Source: Paracoccaceae bacterium (GTDB lineage Bacteria; Pseudomonadota; Alphaproteobacteria; Rhodobacterales; Rhodobacteraceae). From it: 64,000 nt of DNA. Of this stretch, positions 47,741 to 58,737 are shown in pieces (the stretch's first letter is position 1; every line of letters starts with the position of its first letter). The position numbers and the translations under genes were made by a program. The DNA lies in NCBI GenBank assembly GCA_016778765.1, contig JADHOV010000011.1, positions 1 to 64,000 of the forward strand. Direction: 5' to 3'. A model generated the notes under the pieces. That model did not search any database. It was given only the letters and a program-made list of their open reading frames with translations, and was not told the origin of the DNA.

Positions 47741-48604
47741 ATGACAGATCCGGGCCATGATTTAATAAAAATGCTTGAATTGACAGCTGTGGGTACAGAT
47801 GCGTTTCAAGGCGTTGGAACGGGCGGCGAAACCAGAATGCGCATTTTTGGCGGCCATGTGAACGCGCAAGCGTTAAGAGCGGCCTATCTGACCTTAGAGG
47901 GGCGTATATGCCATTCCTTAAACGCCTATTTCATCCGAGCAGGAGATCCGGCCGTGCCTGTGATCTATCACGTTGAACGCACGCGAGATGGCGGCAGCTT
48001 CACAACGCGGCGTATCGTTGCGCGCCAGCAGGGTAAAGAAATTCTGACGATGAGCGCGTCGTTCCAACATCAAGAAGCCGGCATTGAGCATCAACACCCC
48101 ATGCCCGCATGCCTGGGCCCTCAGGGATTGGCGTCGCGCAGCGCCTTGCGTCACGCCGAGGTGCACCGTTTGCCTGAAGCGCATCATAAAGAGTTTCTAC
48201 GCCCGCGGCCTGTTGAGGTTCGAGAGGTTCAACCGCGCGAGTCTTTTACGCCTGATCCCTGCAGCGATAAGAATCAACTTTGGTTTCGGATGATGGCCGT
48301 AGCTGGACAAAGCGCAATAGTGCAGCAATGTTTACTGGCATATGCCTCGGATCTTAATCTGCTAGCATCCGGGTTGCGCCCGCATGCTGTGACCTGGTTT
48401 CAGCCCGGGGTTATGGTGGCCAGCCTTGATCATACAATTTGGTTCCATCGACCGACGCAATTTGAAACATGGCATCTATACGCGATGGACAGCCCTTTCG
48501 CAGGGGGAGCGCGGGCGTTTAACCGGGGTTCAATTTATGCCTCTGACGGCAATTTGGTAGCCAGCGTGGCGCAGGAAGGTTTGGTGCGGCAACCCCGCAG
48601 GTGA
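47741..48604 (+). CDS. tesB: Acyl-CoA thioesterase II
   Basis: A 287-residue TesB-type thioesterase made of two hot-dog folds. FGGHVNAQALRAA is the N-terminal hot-dog helix, HVERTRDGGSFTTRRI follows, and SLDHTIWFHRP carries the catalytic Asp, all typical of TesB. It hydrolyses acyl-CoA to free fatty acid and CoA in the cytoplasm. Placed between crotonase and SDR genes, it belongs to a loose group of fatty-acid genes. Confidence 0.88.
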   Translation: MTDPGHDLIKMLELTAVGTDAFQGVGTGGETRMRIFGGHVNAQALRAAYLTLEGRICHSLNAYFIRAGDPAVPVIYHVERTRDGGSFTTRRIVARQQGKEILTMSASFQHQEAGIEHQHPMPACLGPQGLASRSALRHAEVHRLPEAHHKEFLRPRPVEVREVQPRESFTPDPCSDKNQLWFRMMAVAGQSAIVQQCLLAYASDLNLLASGLRPHAVTWFQPGVMVASLDHTIWFHRPTQFETWHLYAMDSPFAGGARAFNRGSIYASDGNLVASVAQEGLVRQPRR

Positions 48605-48690
48605 CGCGCATTATCGCCCCATCTGTGACGGGATCCGAAACGATTGAATAGCTGGATCTAGCCATATTGTGTTTACATTGCTCGGCCCAG

Positions 48691-49476
48691 CTATTTTCCC
48701 TTTGGTGTGTTTGAGGTATCATTTGCACGGTTTAATTTGCGCATACCTCCAATCCAACGGTCATAATCGGACGCTTTGTTTCGCATATAAGTCAACACTT
48801 CTGGATGCGGCAAAATTAGAAAGCGTTCGTCTTTAAGCCCTTGCAGGCAGGCTTGCGCCACGACATGTGGACTTAAAATGCCATCAAGGCTGGCGGCATG
48901 GCCGTCCAGCCCGGCGATCATATCAGTTTGCACGGCTTGTGGGCAGAGCACGGATAGTTTGATCCCTTGATCGCCATAAGTGAAGGCCAACCATTCGGCA
49001 AAACCGATCGCGGCGTGCTTGCTCACCCCGTAAGGCGCAGAGCCAATTTGGTTTAACAATCCAGCCGCCGAGGCGGTTTGCAGCAAATAGCCCCCGCCCC
49101 GCGCAATCATACGGGGTACCAAATGCCGCGCCACCCAAATATGCGACATGACATTGGTTTCCCAAGCCCGCTGCCAGTCTTGATCTGAGGCGCCAAGTCC
49201 CGCCTGATGTAAAATTCCAGCATTCGAGCAAAACAGATCAATCGAGCCTATTTCGGCTTCGCTTTGCGCGATAAGATTGATCAGATTGGCCTCTTTTGAA
49301 ACATCGGCTTCTATGCTGACCCCATCGATCAGATCAGCGGTTTCTTTGCTTTTGATTGCGTCAATATCGCTGCAAATAACTCTCTTTGCCCCCTGTTTGG
49401 CAAAGCAGATGGCAAGCGCTTTGCCGATCCCTGCGCCTGCGCCTGTAACCACAATAATTTTATTCTTGATATCCAC
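48691..49476 (-). CDS. Short-chain dehydrogenase/reductase
   Basis: A 261-residue classical SDR. The coenzyme loop TGAGAGIGKALA is followed by an Asp (VICSDID), which favours NAD(H). The catalytic Ser is near TASAAGLL and the Tyr-x3-Lys is intact in YGVSKHA. The substrate is unknown. It is transcribed towards the thioesterase gene and lies 66 bases from the enoyl-CoA hydratase gene upstream of it. Confidence 0.83.
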   Translation of the reverse strand: MDIKNKIIVVTGAGAGIGKALAICFAKQGAKRVICSDIDAIKSKETADLIDGVSIEADVSKEANLINLIAQSEAEIGSIDLFCSNAGILHQAGLGASDQDWQRAWETNVMSHIWVARHLVPRMIARGGGYLLQTASAAGLLNQIGSAPYGVSKHAAIGFAEWLAFTYGDQGIKLSVLCPQAVQTDMIAGLDGHAASLDGILSPHVVAQACLQGLKDERFLILPHPEVLTYMRNKASDYDRWIGGMRKLNRANDTSNTPKGK

Positions 49477-49542
49477 GTTTTATTATCTTTCGTTAGAGCA
49501 AGGGCAAAACGCAAAATGCCTTTTAAGAGAAGCGCTGATCGG

Positions 49543-50319
49543 TCATTTATTCACCCATTTTGGCGCGCGTTTTTCAACGAAGGCCGCAACGCCTTCGCGC
49601 AAATCCTCTGTTTGCAAAAGGTCAGCCAGAACCTCGCGGCTAAACTCTAAGCTGGCAGGCAGGTTCTCGCGCTTGGCCAGATCGTTCAACACCCGCTTGG
49701 TGGCTTTCAACGCCGAGGGCGAAACAGAGGCAATTTCCTGGGCTTTGTTCAACGCGGTTTCTATTAATTTTTTGTCCGGTGTAACCGCATTCACAATGCC
49801 CATATTCAACGCTTCACTTGCCGAAATACGCCTCCCTGTCAGCATCATTTCCTGTGCTGCGACGCGTCCGATATAGCGGCTGAGGCGCTGTATGCCGCTG
49901 GCGGCAGCCATGAAGCCAACTTTTACCTCGGGCAGTGCGAATGTGGCTGTTTGCGCCGCGATGATAATATCGCAGGATAGGGCGGTTTCAAAGCCGCCGC
50001 CCATTGCAAAGCCATTCACGGCTGCAATGACCGGTTTTTCTAAGTCAAACCTTTGGGTTAGGCCAGCAAAGCCGGTTGTGGGCATGCTGGCAGCGCCGCC
50101 CTTTGCCGTGGCTTTCAAATCATTTCCCGCGCTAAAGGCTTTTTCTCCGGCTCCGGTTAAAACGGCGACCCAGAGATCAGGGTTAGCTGCAAACCCGTCC
50201 CACACGTCTGACAGTTCTGCATGCATGGGCGCATGCATCGCGTTGTAAACATCAGGTCGGTTTAAAGTAACCAAAAGGACTTTGCCATAGGTGCTAAGGC
50301 TAACGAATTCGTAGGGCAT
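49543..50319 (-). CDS. Enoyl-CoA hydratase
   Basis: A 258-residue crotonase-family hydratase. Both catalytic Glu residues appear to be present (GGGFETALSCD and LPEVKVGF), with oxyanion segments EKAFSAGNDLK and NGFAMGGGF. It probably hydrates trans-2-enoyl-CoA in fatty-acid or amino-acid breakdown. It is upstream of the SDR gene on the same strand. The 258-base gap before it (50320-50577) holds no recognisable gene. Confidence 0.83.
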   Translation of the reverse strand: MPYEFVSLSTYGKVLLVTLNRPDVYNAMHAPMHAELSDVWDGFAANPDLWVAVLTGAGEKAFSAGNDLKATAKGGAASMPTTGFAGLTQRFDLEKPVIAAVNGFAMGGGFETALSCDIIIAAQTATFALPEVKVGFMAAASGIQRLSRYIGRVAAQEMMLTGRRISASEALNMGIVNAVTPDKKLIETALNKAQEIASVSPSALKATKRVLNDLAKRENLPASLEFSREVLADLLQTEDLREGVAAFVEKRAPKWVNK

Positions 50320-50577
50320 GGCTGCTCCTTCACAAAAGTACAGTAGATCAGAGCCGGGTCTCTTGGCCGTTTGTACCGGGCGCTACAACACTGATCTATC
50401 AATGCTTTTCTCAAGGTAACGGGTTGGTCTTTGTAGTTCAACGGCGCTTTTGAGTGCAAGGTTATATCGCTATTGTGCAATTGACCCAAACACCCAAAAC
50501 CCTCGCGCAATTAAAAATGATGGCTGGCGGGGCGCGGGGCTTATCCTGCGGGCAAAGCTACAAAGTGCCAAATAGCC

Positions 50578-51873
50578 TTAGCGATCTTCAATATTTACAT
50601 AGTCGCGCGCTGTATCGCCCAGATATAATTGGCGTGGACGACCAATTTTCATTTGCGGATCTGCAATCATTTCTTTCCATTGCGAAATCCAGCCAACGGT
50701 GCGGCTCAGAGCAAAAATTGGTGTGAACATTGACGTTGGAAAGCCCATCGCTTCCAGAATAATTCCCGAATAAAAATCTACATTTGGGAATAATTTCTTG
50801 TCAACGAAATAGGGGTCACTGAGGGCCACTTTTTCAAGCTCTTTGGCGACTTGCAGCAATGGGTTATTGGCCACTCCCAGCAATTCGAGAACTTCATCTG
50901 CCGATTGTTTTAACACGGTGGCGCGCGGATCTGTGTTTTTATAAACGCGGTGACCAAATCCCATTAAACGAAACGGATCATTTTTGTCTTTCGCTTTGGC
51001 AATATAGGTTGGGATATTCTCGACGGTTCCGATTTCGCGCAGCATTTCCAAACAGGCTTGGTTCGCGCCGCCATGCGCGGGGCCCCAAAGGCACGCAATA
51101 CCCGCGGCAATGCAGGCAAAAGGGTTAGCGCCAGAACTTGAGGCCAGGCGTACGGTGGATGTTGACGCGTTTTGTTCGTGATCTGCATGCAGGGTAAAGA
51201 TCCGGTCCATTGCGCGGCTCAGGATCGGATTTACTTTGTAATCTTCGGCTGGTACGGCAAAGCACATGCGTAAAAAATTGGAGGCATAATCAAGATCATT
51301 GCGCGGATATTCGAAAGGTTGCCCGATTGTATATTTATACGCCATGGCGGCAATCGTCGGCATTTTGGCAATCATTCGGATCGACGCCACCTCTCGCTGC
51401 CATGGATCAGAGATATCGGTGCTGTCGTGATAAAAGGCGGACATAGCGCCAACGACACCCGTCATAATGGCCATTGGATGCGCATCCCGACGAAAGCCTC
51501 GGAACAAATACATCATTTGTTCGTGAATCATTGTGTGATTGGTGACGCGGCTTTCGAAATCCTCTAGCTCCGCTGGTGAGGGCAATTCACCGTAAAGCAG
51601 CAGATAACAAACTTCCAAATAATGCGATTTAGAGGCCAGTTGATCAATCGGATATCCGCGGTGCAACAGCTCGCCTTTGGCGCCATCAATGAAGGTGATG
51701 GTGCTGTCACAACTGGCTGTTGAGGTGAAACCGGGATCATAGGTAAACACGCCTGCGTCTTTATAAAGGCTGCGAATATCAATCACATCAGGACCGGCTG
51801 ATGGGCGGTGAATAGGCAATTGATACAATTGACCGTTTAAGCGCAATTCTGCGGTTTGTTTTGTATCAGCCAT
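50578..51873 (-). CDS. gltA: Citrate synthase
   Basis: GltA, 431 residues, condenses oxaloacetate and acetyl-CoA in the TCA cycle. Catalytic and substrate residues are in [15 protein letters not shown] (His), [15 protein letters not shown] (His) and [13 protein letters not shown] (Asp region). The N-terminal domain with [16 protein letters not shown] is that of the type II, NADH-sensitive form. The start is the ATG at 51873 behind AAGGA; the frame extends eight codons further upstream without support. It lies next to gltX. Confidence 0.95.
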   Translation of the reverse strand: MADTKQTAELRLNGQLYQLPIHRPSAGPDVIDIRSLYKDAGVFTYDPGFTSTASCDSTITFIDGAKGELLHRGYPIDQLASKSHYLEVCYLLLYGELPSPAELEDFESRVTNHTMIHEQMMYLFRGFRRDAHPMAIMTGVVGAMSAFYHDSTDISDPWQREVASIRMIAKMPTIAAMAYKYTIGQPFEYPRNDLDYASNFLRMCFAVPAEDYKVNPILSRAMDRIFTLHADHEQNASTSTVRLASSSGANPFACIAAGIACLWGPAHGGANQACLEMLREIGTVENIPTYIAKAKDKNDPFRLMGFGHRVYKNTDPRATVLKQSADEVLELLGVANNPLLQVAKELEKVALSDPYFVDKKLFPNVDFYSGIILEAMGFPTSMFTPIFALSRTVGWISQWKEMIADPQMKIGRPRQLYLGDTARDYVNIEDR

Positions 51874-51939
51874 ATTCGTTCCTTTTCCCATCGGCACTAT
51901 GGCCTCATTTTTTTCTGATTATGCGCGATGTGAGCAGAA

Positions 51940-53343
51940 TTATCTTTCTGCTATGGCGTCTTTGATTCGCGCTATTGTTTCGTCGCGGCCCAGCAAAACC
52001 ATCATATCATACACGCTTGGAGAGGCTTTTCGTCCAGCAAGTGCAGCCCGTAACGGTGCCGCAAGCTGCCCGAATTTGAGTCCGTAGGAGCCAACAAATT
52101 CGTGAAAAAGCGCTTCCAAATATTCCCCGCTCCACGTAACATTTTGCAACTGCGGCGTCAATGATTTGAGTATACCGATGAACACAGTGTCAAGCGTTGC
52201 CTGCGCGGGCTCATCGATAGAAATCGGGCGTGTTTGTAAAATAAAGCGAGCCTTTTCAAGAAGTTCAGGAAGTGTTCTGGCCCTTTCCTTTAGGCAATAC
52301 ATGGCTGTATCCAGCCCTTGTAACTGCGCGTCAGTAAATGGCGGAGCGCCGTTGGCAGATTGATAATTGGTTATATCTTGCAGCAGTGCAGCATTTGAAG
52401 CAGCTGCGATATGTTTGCTTGAAAGATTTTGTAGTTTTTTGAAATCAAACCGCGAGGGCGATTTGCCTATGCCCTTAAAATCAAACCACTCTTGCGCCTC
52501 GGCATCGCTGAAAAATTCATCATTCCCATGGCTCCAACCAAGCCGGGCCAGATAATTGCGCATCGCAACCGCGGGGTATCCCATCTGTTGGTACTCTTCG
52601 ACGCTGGTAGCCCCATGACGTTTCGAAAGTTTTTTGCCATCATCGCCAAAGATCAAAGGAATATGGGCATAGACCGGCAGGGGCCATTCCATGGCTTTAT
52701 AGATCAGCATTTGGCGCGCGGCGTTGTTTAAATGATCATCGCCGCGGATCACATGCGTGATCCCCATGTCATGATCATCTACCACGACCGCAAGCATGTA
52801 AACTGGTGAACCATCCGAGCGCAGCAACACCATATCATCCAATTGACTATTGCGAATGACTACCTTGCCTTGCACTTCGTCATCGATATGCGTTTCGCCG
52901 TCGCGCGGGGCTTTTATTCGGATCACAAATGGCGCATCGGGATGCTCTGATGCTGGAATATCGCGCCAGGGGCTTTGAAACAGCGTCGAGCGCCCTTCGG
53001 CGCGCGCGGTTTCTCGAAAGCTTTCGATCTCCTCTTGCGTCGCAAAACACTTAAAGGCATGCCCCGTTTTTAAAAGATGCCAGGCGATCTGCGCATGGCG
53101 TTCGGCGCGCTCATATTGACTGATAGCCTCTCCATCATAGTCTAACCCCAACCAATCTAATCCGCGCAAAATGGCGGCGCTGGCTTCCGGAGTTGATCTT
53201 TGTCGATCCGTATCTTCAATGCGTAACAAAAATTTACCACCGCGCCCGCGGGCGTAAAGCCAGTTAAACAACGCCGTGCGCGCCGTCCCTATATGCATAT
53301 ATCCTGTTGGTGAGGGGGCAATTCTCGTAACAACCTGTGACAT
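51940..53343 (-). CDS. gltX: Glutamyl-tRNA synthetase
   Basis: GltX, 467 residues, a class I synthetase. The HIGH-type motif is [14 protein letters not shown] and the KMSKS-type motif is [11 protein letters not shown]. The C-terminal anticodon-binding region ends with [20 protein letters not shown]. Many alphaproteobacteria have two GluRS copies; whether this one charges tRNA-Gln as well cannot be told here. It is divergent from comEC. Confidence 0.95.
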   Translation of the reverse strand: MSQVVTRIAPSPTGYMHIGTARTALFNWLYARGRGGKFLLRIEDTDRQRSTPEASAAILRGLDWLGLDYDGEAISQYERAERHAQIAWHLLKTGHAFKCFATQEEIESFRETARAEGRSTLFQSPWRDIPASEHPDAPFVIRIKAPRDGETHIDDEVQGKVVIRNSQLDDMVLLRSDGSPVYMLAVVVDDHDMGITHVIRGDDHLNNAARQMLIYKAMEWPLPVYAHIPLIFGDDGKKLSKRHGATSVEEYQQMGYPAVAMRNYLARLGWSHGNDEFFSDAEAQEWFDFKGIGKSPSRFDFKKLQNLSSKHIAAASNAALLQDITNYQSANGAPPFTDAQLQGLDTAMYCLKERARTLPELLEKARFILQTRPISIDEPAQATLDTVFIGILKSLTPQLQNVTWSGEYLEALFHEFVGSYGLKFGQLAAPLRAALAGRKASPSVYDMMVLLGRDETIARIKDAIAER

Positions 53344-53419
53344 TACAGATTAACCTTTCAGCAAGTTTACGGCGTTAATTTTCATCCGTGTCTAGCGATC
53401 CTGCGAGGCAAGGACAAGC

Positions 53420-55429
53420 ATGCTAACGCTCAAGAGTTTTTTGCGATGCGAACTGGAAAAGCAACGGGTTGTTTTGTTCTACTGGCTGCCGGTTGCCTTG
53501 GCCAGTGGGATTGGATGTTACCTGTCGCTTCGTCAGGAGCCCGCGCCAAATTTATTTGTTGCGATGGCGTTGCTCGGGGGAGTTTTTTATCTGGGCTATC
53601 ATTTTCAAACATGCAGCTTGGCGCTGTTTTTCCTTTTGTTGGCGGTGTTCTGCCTTGGTTTTTTTGCGGTGGCCGGAAAGGCTTATTATGTCGCGGCACC
53701 CACGCTTACCTACCGATTTTACGGAGAGATTGAGGGGCGAATTATAGGTGTCGATCGGGCGCGCAGTGGAGCGGTAAGAGTAACGCTGGATCAAGTAGAA
53801 TTGGAAAACATGTCCAAAAGCAACACGCCCCAGAAAGTGCGGCTTTCGATCAGTAGCGGCCCTGCAGCGCAGCTTTTAACGCCGCAGGGGCGTTTGAAAA
53901 CCAAAGGTTTTTTGATGCCACCTCCGGGTCCGTCTGAACCCGGGGGGTTTGACTTCCGACGTTATGCTTGGTTCCGAGGGCTTGGGGCCGTGGGTTATAC
54001 GTGAGAAGGCGTGCATATCACCTCTGGCCCGTCATCAGGAATTTTTACGCGGCTTTTTGACAGAAGAATGGCGCTTTCTGCGCGGATTAAAGCCGGTGTC
54101 TCCGAGGCAGCATCTGGCCCAGCTGCGGCAATAATTACGGGCGACCGCTCTTCTCTGACGCGCGCGCAGCTTCAGGATTTGCGGCGCAGCAATTCGGCGC
54201 ATTTACTTGCGATTTCGGGGCTGCATGTGGCTTTGTTAACGGGCGTGGTGTTTGGGGTTTTTCGCCGCTTATGCTTATTGAATGCGAATGCCTTCCTGCA
54301 TTTTAACGCTAAAAAAATTGCCGTGGGTTTTGCAATTTTGATCGGGTTTTATTACGTGATGATTTCTGGGGCAGCTGTGTCAACGCAACGCGCCTTTATT
54401 ATGGTATCAATCGTGATGCTGGGGGTGTTTTTCGATCGGCGCGCTTTGAGTTTACACAGCGTTGCTCTTGCGGCTTTGGTGATTTTGGCTTGGCGACCTG
54501 AAGATGTAAGTTCAGCGGGGTTTCAAATGTCATTTGCCGCCACGATTGCGCTGGTTACCGTGTTTCAGCGTATTCCTGCTTTACCGAGGTTTTCGCGTTG
54601 GCGCCGGATGCCGGTGATTTCGTTGATTTTATCCTCATTGGTGGCGGGCTTGGCCACGGCGCCTTTTTCGGCGGCGCATTTTAACCAAGTTAGCCATTAT
54701 GGTTTGCTGGCAAATATTCTAAGTCTTCCGGTTATGGGCTTTCTCGTGGCCCCCTCGGCAGTATTGGCCATGATGTTAATGCCTTTTGGCGCCGAGGCGG
54801 TTGGTCTTTGGGGGGTGGATCTTGGCCTTCGTTGGATTTTGGCTGTGGCGCATTTTTTCGCGCAGCCAGCAAGCGCGGTAACCTTTGTGACAGAGCCAGA
54901 TGCATGGATCTTACCTTTATTCAGTGCATCATGCGCTTGGATCATTTTATGGCGCCGCTGGGGGAAGGGGCTTGGAGTTTTAGGCGTTGTCGCGGCTTTA
55001 ATGGGCTGGCATGGAAGCGATCGGCCAGATATTTTGATTGCCAAAGATGGCGTGCTTGTCGGCCTTCTTTTGCCGGAGGGACGGGCGCTTTCCAAGCCAA
55101 ATGGTGGAACGTTTTCGGCCCGCATATGGGCGCAAAACGATGGGCTGCCGATGCCACGCGAAAAAGCCTATGCTTTGTGGCAAGATCGGAAAATCGATCT
55201 TTATCACCATTGGTCGAAAAAAAAGAAAGGATTAGAAATTGGGTGCGTTCCAGGAGAACTGCATATTGTGGCGCAGCAACGCCGCATAAGCGGGGAATGC
55301 TGGCATCTGTCTCATCAGATCATAAAGCGCAATGGTGCAACCGCGATATGGTTGGATCATCAGGGAAAGCCCGCGAAAATCCGACACATAAATTCCGGCT
55401 TTACCCGTTTATGGAGCAAGCATAGGTAG
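53420..55429 (+). pseudogene. comEC: comEC/rec2 competence protein, interrupted by an in-frame TGA
   Basis: A 670-codon frame encodes a ComEC-type DNA-uptake channel: an N-terminal membrane and OB-like part (PPPGPSEPGGFDFRRYAWF) and the competence domain (LLAISGLHVALLTG, SGAAVSTQRAF). A TGA at 54002-54004 interrupts it directly after GLGAVGYT, where family members usually read on with Arg; both halves are in the same frame, so one C-to-T change of CGA explains it. Translation could restart at a GTG at 54011, giving 472 residues. Otherwise the gene is intact, so the loss looks recent or is a sequencing error. Confidence 0.85.
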
Positions 55430-55457
55430 CCGGCCTTCGCGATTGCTGGATCTTACC

Positions 55458-55473
55458 CCAATAACCTTATTGG
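55458..55473. repeat. Inverted repeat between comEC and lexA
   Basis: CCAATA and TATTGG form a perfect stem with a four-base loop, between the converging stops of comEC and lexA. Only a short CTTTT follows, so it is at best a weak terminator. Confidence 0.35.
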
Positions 55474-55492
55474 AAAACGCTTTTGCACCGCG

Positions 55493-56185
55493 CTAATAGG
55501 TGCGGATCAATCCAACCAAACGACCCTGCACTTTAACTTTTTCCTGCGGCAAAATGCGCGTTTCATAGGCTGGGTTGGCCGCTTCAAGCGCAATCGCATC
55601 GCCGCGGTGGAAAAACCGTTTCAGCGTGGCCTCGTGATTTTCAACCAGCGCCACAACGATATCGCCATTGGTGGCGGTTTTTGTTTCTCGGATCACGACA
55701 ACATCGCCATCATTGATCCCAGCTTCGATCATCGAGTCGCCTTTTACCTCAAGCGCATAATGTTCGCCGCCCGCGCGCAGCATGTGGCCTGGAACGGCGA
55801 TGTTATGGGAAACTTGGCTGATTGCTTCGATTGGCACACCGGCGGCGATTCTGCCCATAACTGGCAGTTCCAGCGCCTGCAGCGCCTCAATCGGGGTGGC
55901 GCTTGGCGGGCGCGTTTCAGGCCGTCCCCCTTCGATCACGCGGGGTGCAAATCCGCTGGGATCCCCCCCTAGGCTTTCTGGAAGCTTCACGATTTCGATT
56001 GCCCGGGCTCGATGCGCAAGCCGGCGGATAAAACCACGCTCTTCCAATGCCGAAATTAATCTGTGAATTCCAGATTTTGACCTCAAATCCAACGCTTCTT
56101 TCATTTCATCGAAGGAAGGCGGCACGCCGTCACGGGTTAGGCGCTTATTGATGAAGTTTAATAGATCAAGCTGTTTGCGGGTGAG
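55493..56185 (-). CDS. lexA: LexA repressor
   Basis: LexA, 230 residues. The winged-helix DNA-binding domain occupies about 1-65 ([15 protein letters not shown]). The self-cleavage site is Ala116-Gly117 in [11 protein letters not shown], with catalytic Ser152 in KGDSMIEAG and Lys190 in EATLKRFF. It represses SOS genes until RecA triggers cleavage. The ATG at 56185 follows GGAGG by five bases; earlier in-frame starts lie upstream of the operator-proximal promoter and are rejected. An SOS box at 56217-56231 shows autoregulation. Confidence 0.95.
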   Translation of the reverse strand, partial: LTRKQLDLLNFINKRLTRDGVPPSFDEMKEALDLRSKSGIHRLISALEERGFIRRLAHRARAIEIVKLPESLGGDPSGFAPRVIEGGRPETRPPSATPIEALQALELPVMGRIAAGVPIEAISQVSHNIAVPGHMLRAGGEHYALEVKGDSMIEAGINDGDVVVIRETKTATNGDIVVALVENHEATLKRFFHRGDAIALEAANPAYETRILPQEKVKVQGRLVGLIRTY

Positions 56186-56216
56186 CATCACATCCTCCAG
56201 AGCATAATTTTGCTTT

Positions 56217-56231
56217 GTTCTATAGATGTTC
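56217..56231 (-). promoter_or_regulatory. LexA (SOS) box at the lexA promoter
   Basis: GTTC-N7-GTTC, written on the plus strand with TATAGAT as spacer, lies 32 bases upstream of the lexA start codon. This is the direct-repeat operator known for LexA in Rhodobacter and other alphaproteobacteria, and its place fits autorepression. Confidence 0.88.
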
Positions 56232-56287
56232 TTGATTTGTGTCAAGTTATTGCCGCGAAAGAGGCCGCTTCTTGCGCAGCTGCCGCT

Positions 56288-57460
56288 TTAAAGCGGGATA
56301 TATTCGATCCTGTCACCTTGCTTTGCGGGGGCGGCAAAAGCTGGACGAATGGCCAAAATATTGGCTTTTGCCAGAACGCTTAGCAAAGCGCTGTCTTGGC
56401 GTTCAAACACATGTACGCGCCCCTCGTGAAACTTTGCCCGCATATAATGTTCGCGGGGGCCGTTTGCCACGACGTCTTGCGCCAAGGGCGCGGATTGCCG
56501 GATCGGCGCGGATCTTGGTAAACCCAAAAGCGCGTTCACAACTGGAATGACAAAAATATGGCCGCAGACCAAGGCTGAAACCGGGTTTCCAGGCAGGCCG
56601 ATCATAATCGTATCGTCCCACGCTCCGGCCATTAAAGGTTTTCCCGGGCGCATGGCGATTTTGTAAAAGCTTTGTTTTATGCCGATATCAGCAGCAACTT
56701 GCGCCACCAAATCATGATCTCCGACCGACGCGCCGCCAATCGTAAGAACCATGTCACTGCCCGCAGCCAGCGCGAAGGTGGCTTTCAAGCTGGCGCGAGT
56801 GTCGCGCGCAATCGGTAAAATCCGACAGTCGGCGCCATGGCTGTTCAAAAGGGCGGCCAGACCATATGTGTTTGACGCTAAAATTTGATCTTGGCCCGGC
56901 TGCTCTCCTGGCATTACCAATTCATCACCCGTTGACAGAAGAGCAATTGTTGGTCGTTTATACACGGGGATCTGCGCCATATTCATTGAGGCCAAAAGGG
57001 CAATATCCGCTGCATTAAGCCGTTTGGGTGCATCTAGGCAACTGCCGGTTTTAAAATCATTGCCGGCTGGCCGGATATGGCTTTGGGCATTGGGATCTTC
57101 GCTCAGTTCGATCCTATCTGCGATGCGGATCGTATTTTCTTGAATAATGATAGTGCTGGTGCCTGCAGGCACAGGGGCACCGGTGAAAATGCGCACCGCG
57201 GTATCGGGTGTCAAATCACCTTCAAATCGGCGTCCTGCTGCGGCTTCTCCGATCACCTGATAACTATCCCCGCGTTTCGCTGCTGGCTGCGCGATCGCGT
57301 AGCCATCCATGGCTGCGGCATCAAATGGCGGTTGATCGCGCGAGGCCTTCATCGGACGCGCTAAAACGCGGCCCATGGCTTTGGTGAGATCGACCGTTTC
57401 CACATTCGGTTTCTGGACCAGCGCGAAAAGAGCATCTAATGCCGCTTGGACAGAGATCAT
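56288..57460 (-). CDS. moeA: Molybdopterin molybdenumtransferase
   Basis: MoeA, 390 residues, inserts molybdate into adenylylated molybdopterin. [13 protein letters not shown] and [14 protein letters not shown] are in the first domains, [13 protein letters not shown] and [13 protein letters not shown] in the MoaB-like domain, [13 protein letters not shown] at the active site, and [11 protein letters not shown] before the C-terminal domain. It overlaps moaC by 4 bases and ends the trpGDC-moaC-moeA unit. The cofactor is needed by enzymes like the CoxL-type subunit elsewhere in the window. Confidence 0.94.
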   Translation of the reverse strand: MISVQAALDALFALVQKPNVETVDLTKAMGRVLARPMKASRDQPPFDAAAMDGYAIAQPAAKRGDSYQVIGEAAAGRRFEGDLTPDTAVRIFTGAPVPAGTSTIIIQENTIRIADRIELSEDPNAQSHIRPAGNDFKTGSCLDAPKRLNAADIALLASMNMAQIPVYKRPTIALLSTGDELVMPGEQPGQDQILASNTYGLAALLNSHGADCRILPIARDTRASLKATFALAAGSDMVLTIGGASVGDHDLVAQVAADIGIKQSFYKIAMRPGKPLMAGAWDDTIMIGLPGNPVSALVCGHIFVIPVVNALLGLPRSAPIRQSAPLAQDVVANGPREHYMRAKFHEGRVHVFERQDSALLSVLAKANILAIRPAFAAPAKQGDRIEYIPL

Positions 57461-57933
57461 GTCGCTTCGTAGCGGCCCGATTTACCGCCATCTTTTAAGG
57501 CCAAATGAACGCCCCCGATCTGCATCGCCCGATCTGCGGCTTTTAACATATCATAGACCGTCAGGGCCGCGCCATTCACTGCGCAAAGCGCTTCCATTTC
57601 TACACCGGTTTGCCCTGATGTTTTGACCGTTGCCTCAATGCGCACACCCGGCAAATCAGGATCTACCTCCAGGTCGACAGCGATTTTCGTGATTGCCAAT
57701 GGATGACAAAGGGGAATGATCTCAGCGGTTTTTTTAGCGGCCATGATCCCTGCAAGACGCGCCACGCCCAACACATCGCCTTTTTTGGCAAGGCCTTGGG
57801 TGATGAGATCGAGCGTTTCAGGCAGCATGCTAATCCAGCCTTTTGCCACAGCGATGCGATCGGTGTTTTGTTTTTGCGAAACATCAACCATATGGGCGTT
57901 TCCGCGGCTGTCAAAATGGGTGAGTTTGGGCAT
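57457..57933 (-). CDS. moaC: Cyclic pyranopterin monophosphate synthase
   Basis: MoaC, 158 residues, completes cPMP formation in molybdenum-cofactor synthesis. [43 protein letters not shown] and the C-terminal KDGGKSG are conserved family regions holding the active-site His, Glu, Asp and Lys. The gene starts 6 bases after trpC and overlaps moeA by 4 bases. Confidence 0.95.
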   Translation of the reverse strand: MPKLTHFDSRGNAHMVDVSQKQNTDRIAVAKGWISMLPETLDLITQGLAKKGDVLGVARLAGIMAAKKTAEIIPLCHPLAITKIAVDLEVDPDLPGVRIEATVKTSGQTGVEMEALCAVNGAALTVYDMLKAADRAMQIGGVHLALKDGGKSGRYEAT

Positions 57934-57939
57934 CCGAGC

Positions 57940-58737
57940 TTACCTTGGATCCGATAGCAGGCTGCGCGTTGCCGCCGCCACATCCGTTTGCCGCATCAGG
58001 CTTTCTCCGATTAAGAAGATACGCGCCCCATGCTGCGCCATATCGGCCAAATCATCTTGCGTGTTCAACCCAGATTCAGAAATCAAAACGCGCTCAGCTG
58101 GAAGCAGTTTTGATAGGTCTTTGGTGGTTTGCAGCGAGGTTTCAAAGGTTTTCAAATTGCGGTTATTCACTCCAATCAGCGGCGAGTTTAACAATAAGGC
58201 CCGTTCTAATTCTTCTGCATCATGGACTTCAATTAAAACATCCATCCCCCAAGAAAGTGCAGCCTGTTCAAGCTCTTGTGCCTGGCTATCCGCGAGCGAG
58301 GCCATTATCAATAAAATACAATCCGCGCCCAACATGCGCGCTTCGGCAACTTGATAGGGGTCATACATAAAATCTTTGCGTAAAACCGGCAGCCCGCAGG
58401 CCTGCCGGGCTTGGGACAGGAAGGGTTTATCGCCCTGAAAACTGGGGCTATCTGTCAAAACTGAAAGGCAGGATGCACCGCCAGCCTCATAGGCTTGGGC
58501 CAAGTCTGCTGGGCTAAAATCAGCCCGTATCAATCCTTTGGACGGCGAGGCCTTTTTGATTTCTGCAATCAGCCCATAGCCTGTTTTGCTGTCTTCAATA
58601 ATGCGCTGCGCAAATGGGCGAACGGGCGCTGCGGTTTTGGCATCTGCTTCCACATCTGATTGCGCGCGTTTGGCTTTGTCGGCTTTGATTTCTTCAAGCT
58701 TATAGGCTTTGATTCTGTCTAAAATAGTTGTGCTCAT
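57940..58737 (-). CDS. trpC: Indole-3-glycerol phosphate synthase
   Basis: TrpC, 265 residues, single-function; the isomerase is encoded separately by trpF in this window. It closes the indole ring from CdRP. The catalytic Lys and Glu lie in [34 protein letters not shown] and [12 protein letters not shown], with ISESGLNTQ later. It overlaps trpD by 4 bases and precedes moaC. Confidence 0.95.
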   Translation of the reverse strand: MSTTILDRIKAYKLEEIKADKAKRAQSDVEADAKTAAPVRPFAQRIIEDSKTGYGLIAEIKKASPSKGLIRADFSPADLAQAYEAGGASCLSVLTDSPSFQGDKPFLSQARQACGLPVLRKDFMYDPYQVAEARMLGADCILLIMASLADSQAQELEQAALSWGMDVLIEVHDAEELERALLLNSPLIGVNNRNLKTFETSLQTTKDLSKLLPAERVLISESGLNTQDDLADMAQHGARIFLIGESLMRQTDVAAATRSLLSDPR

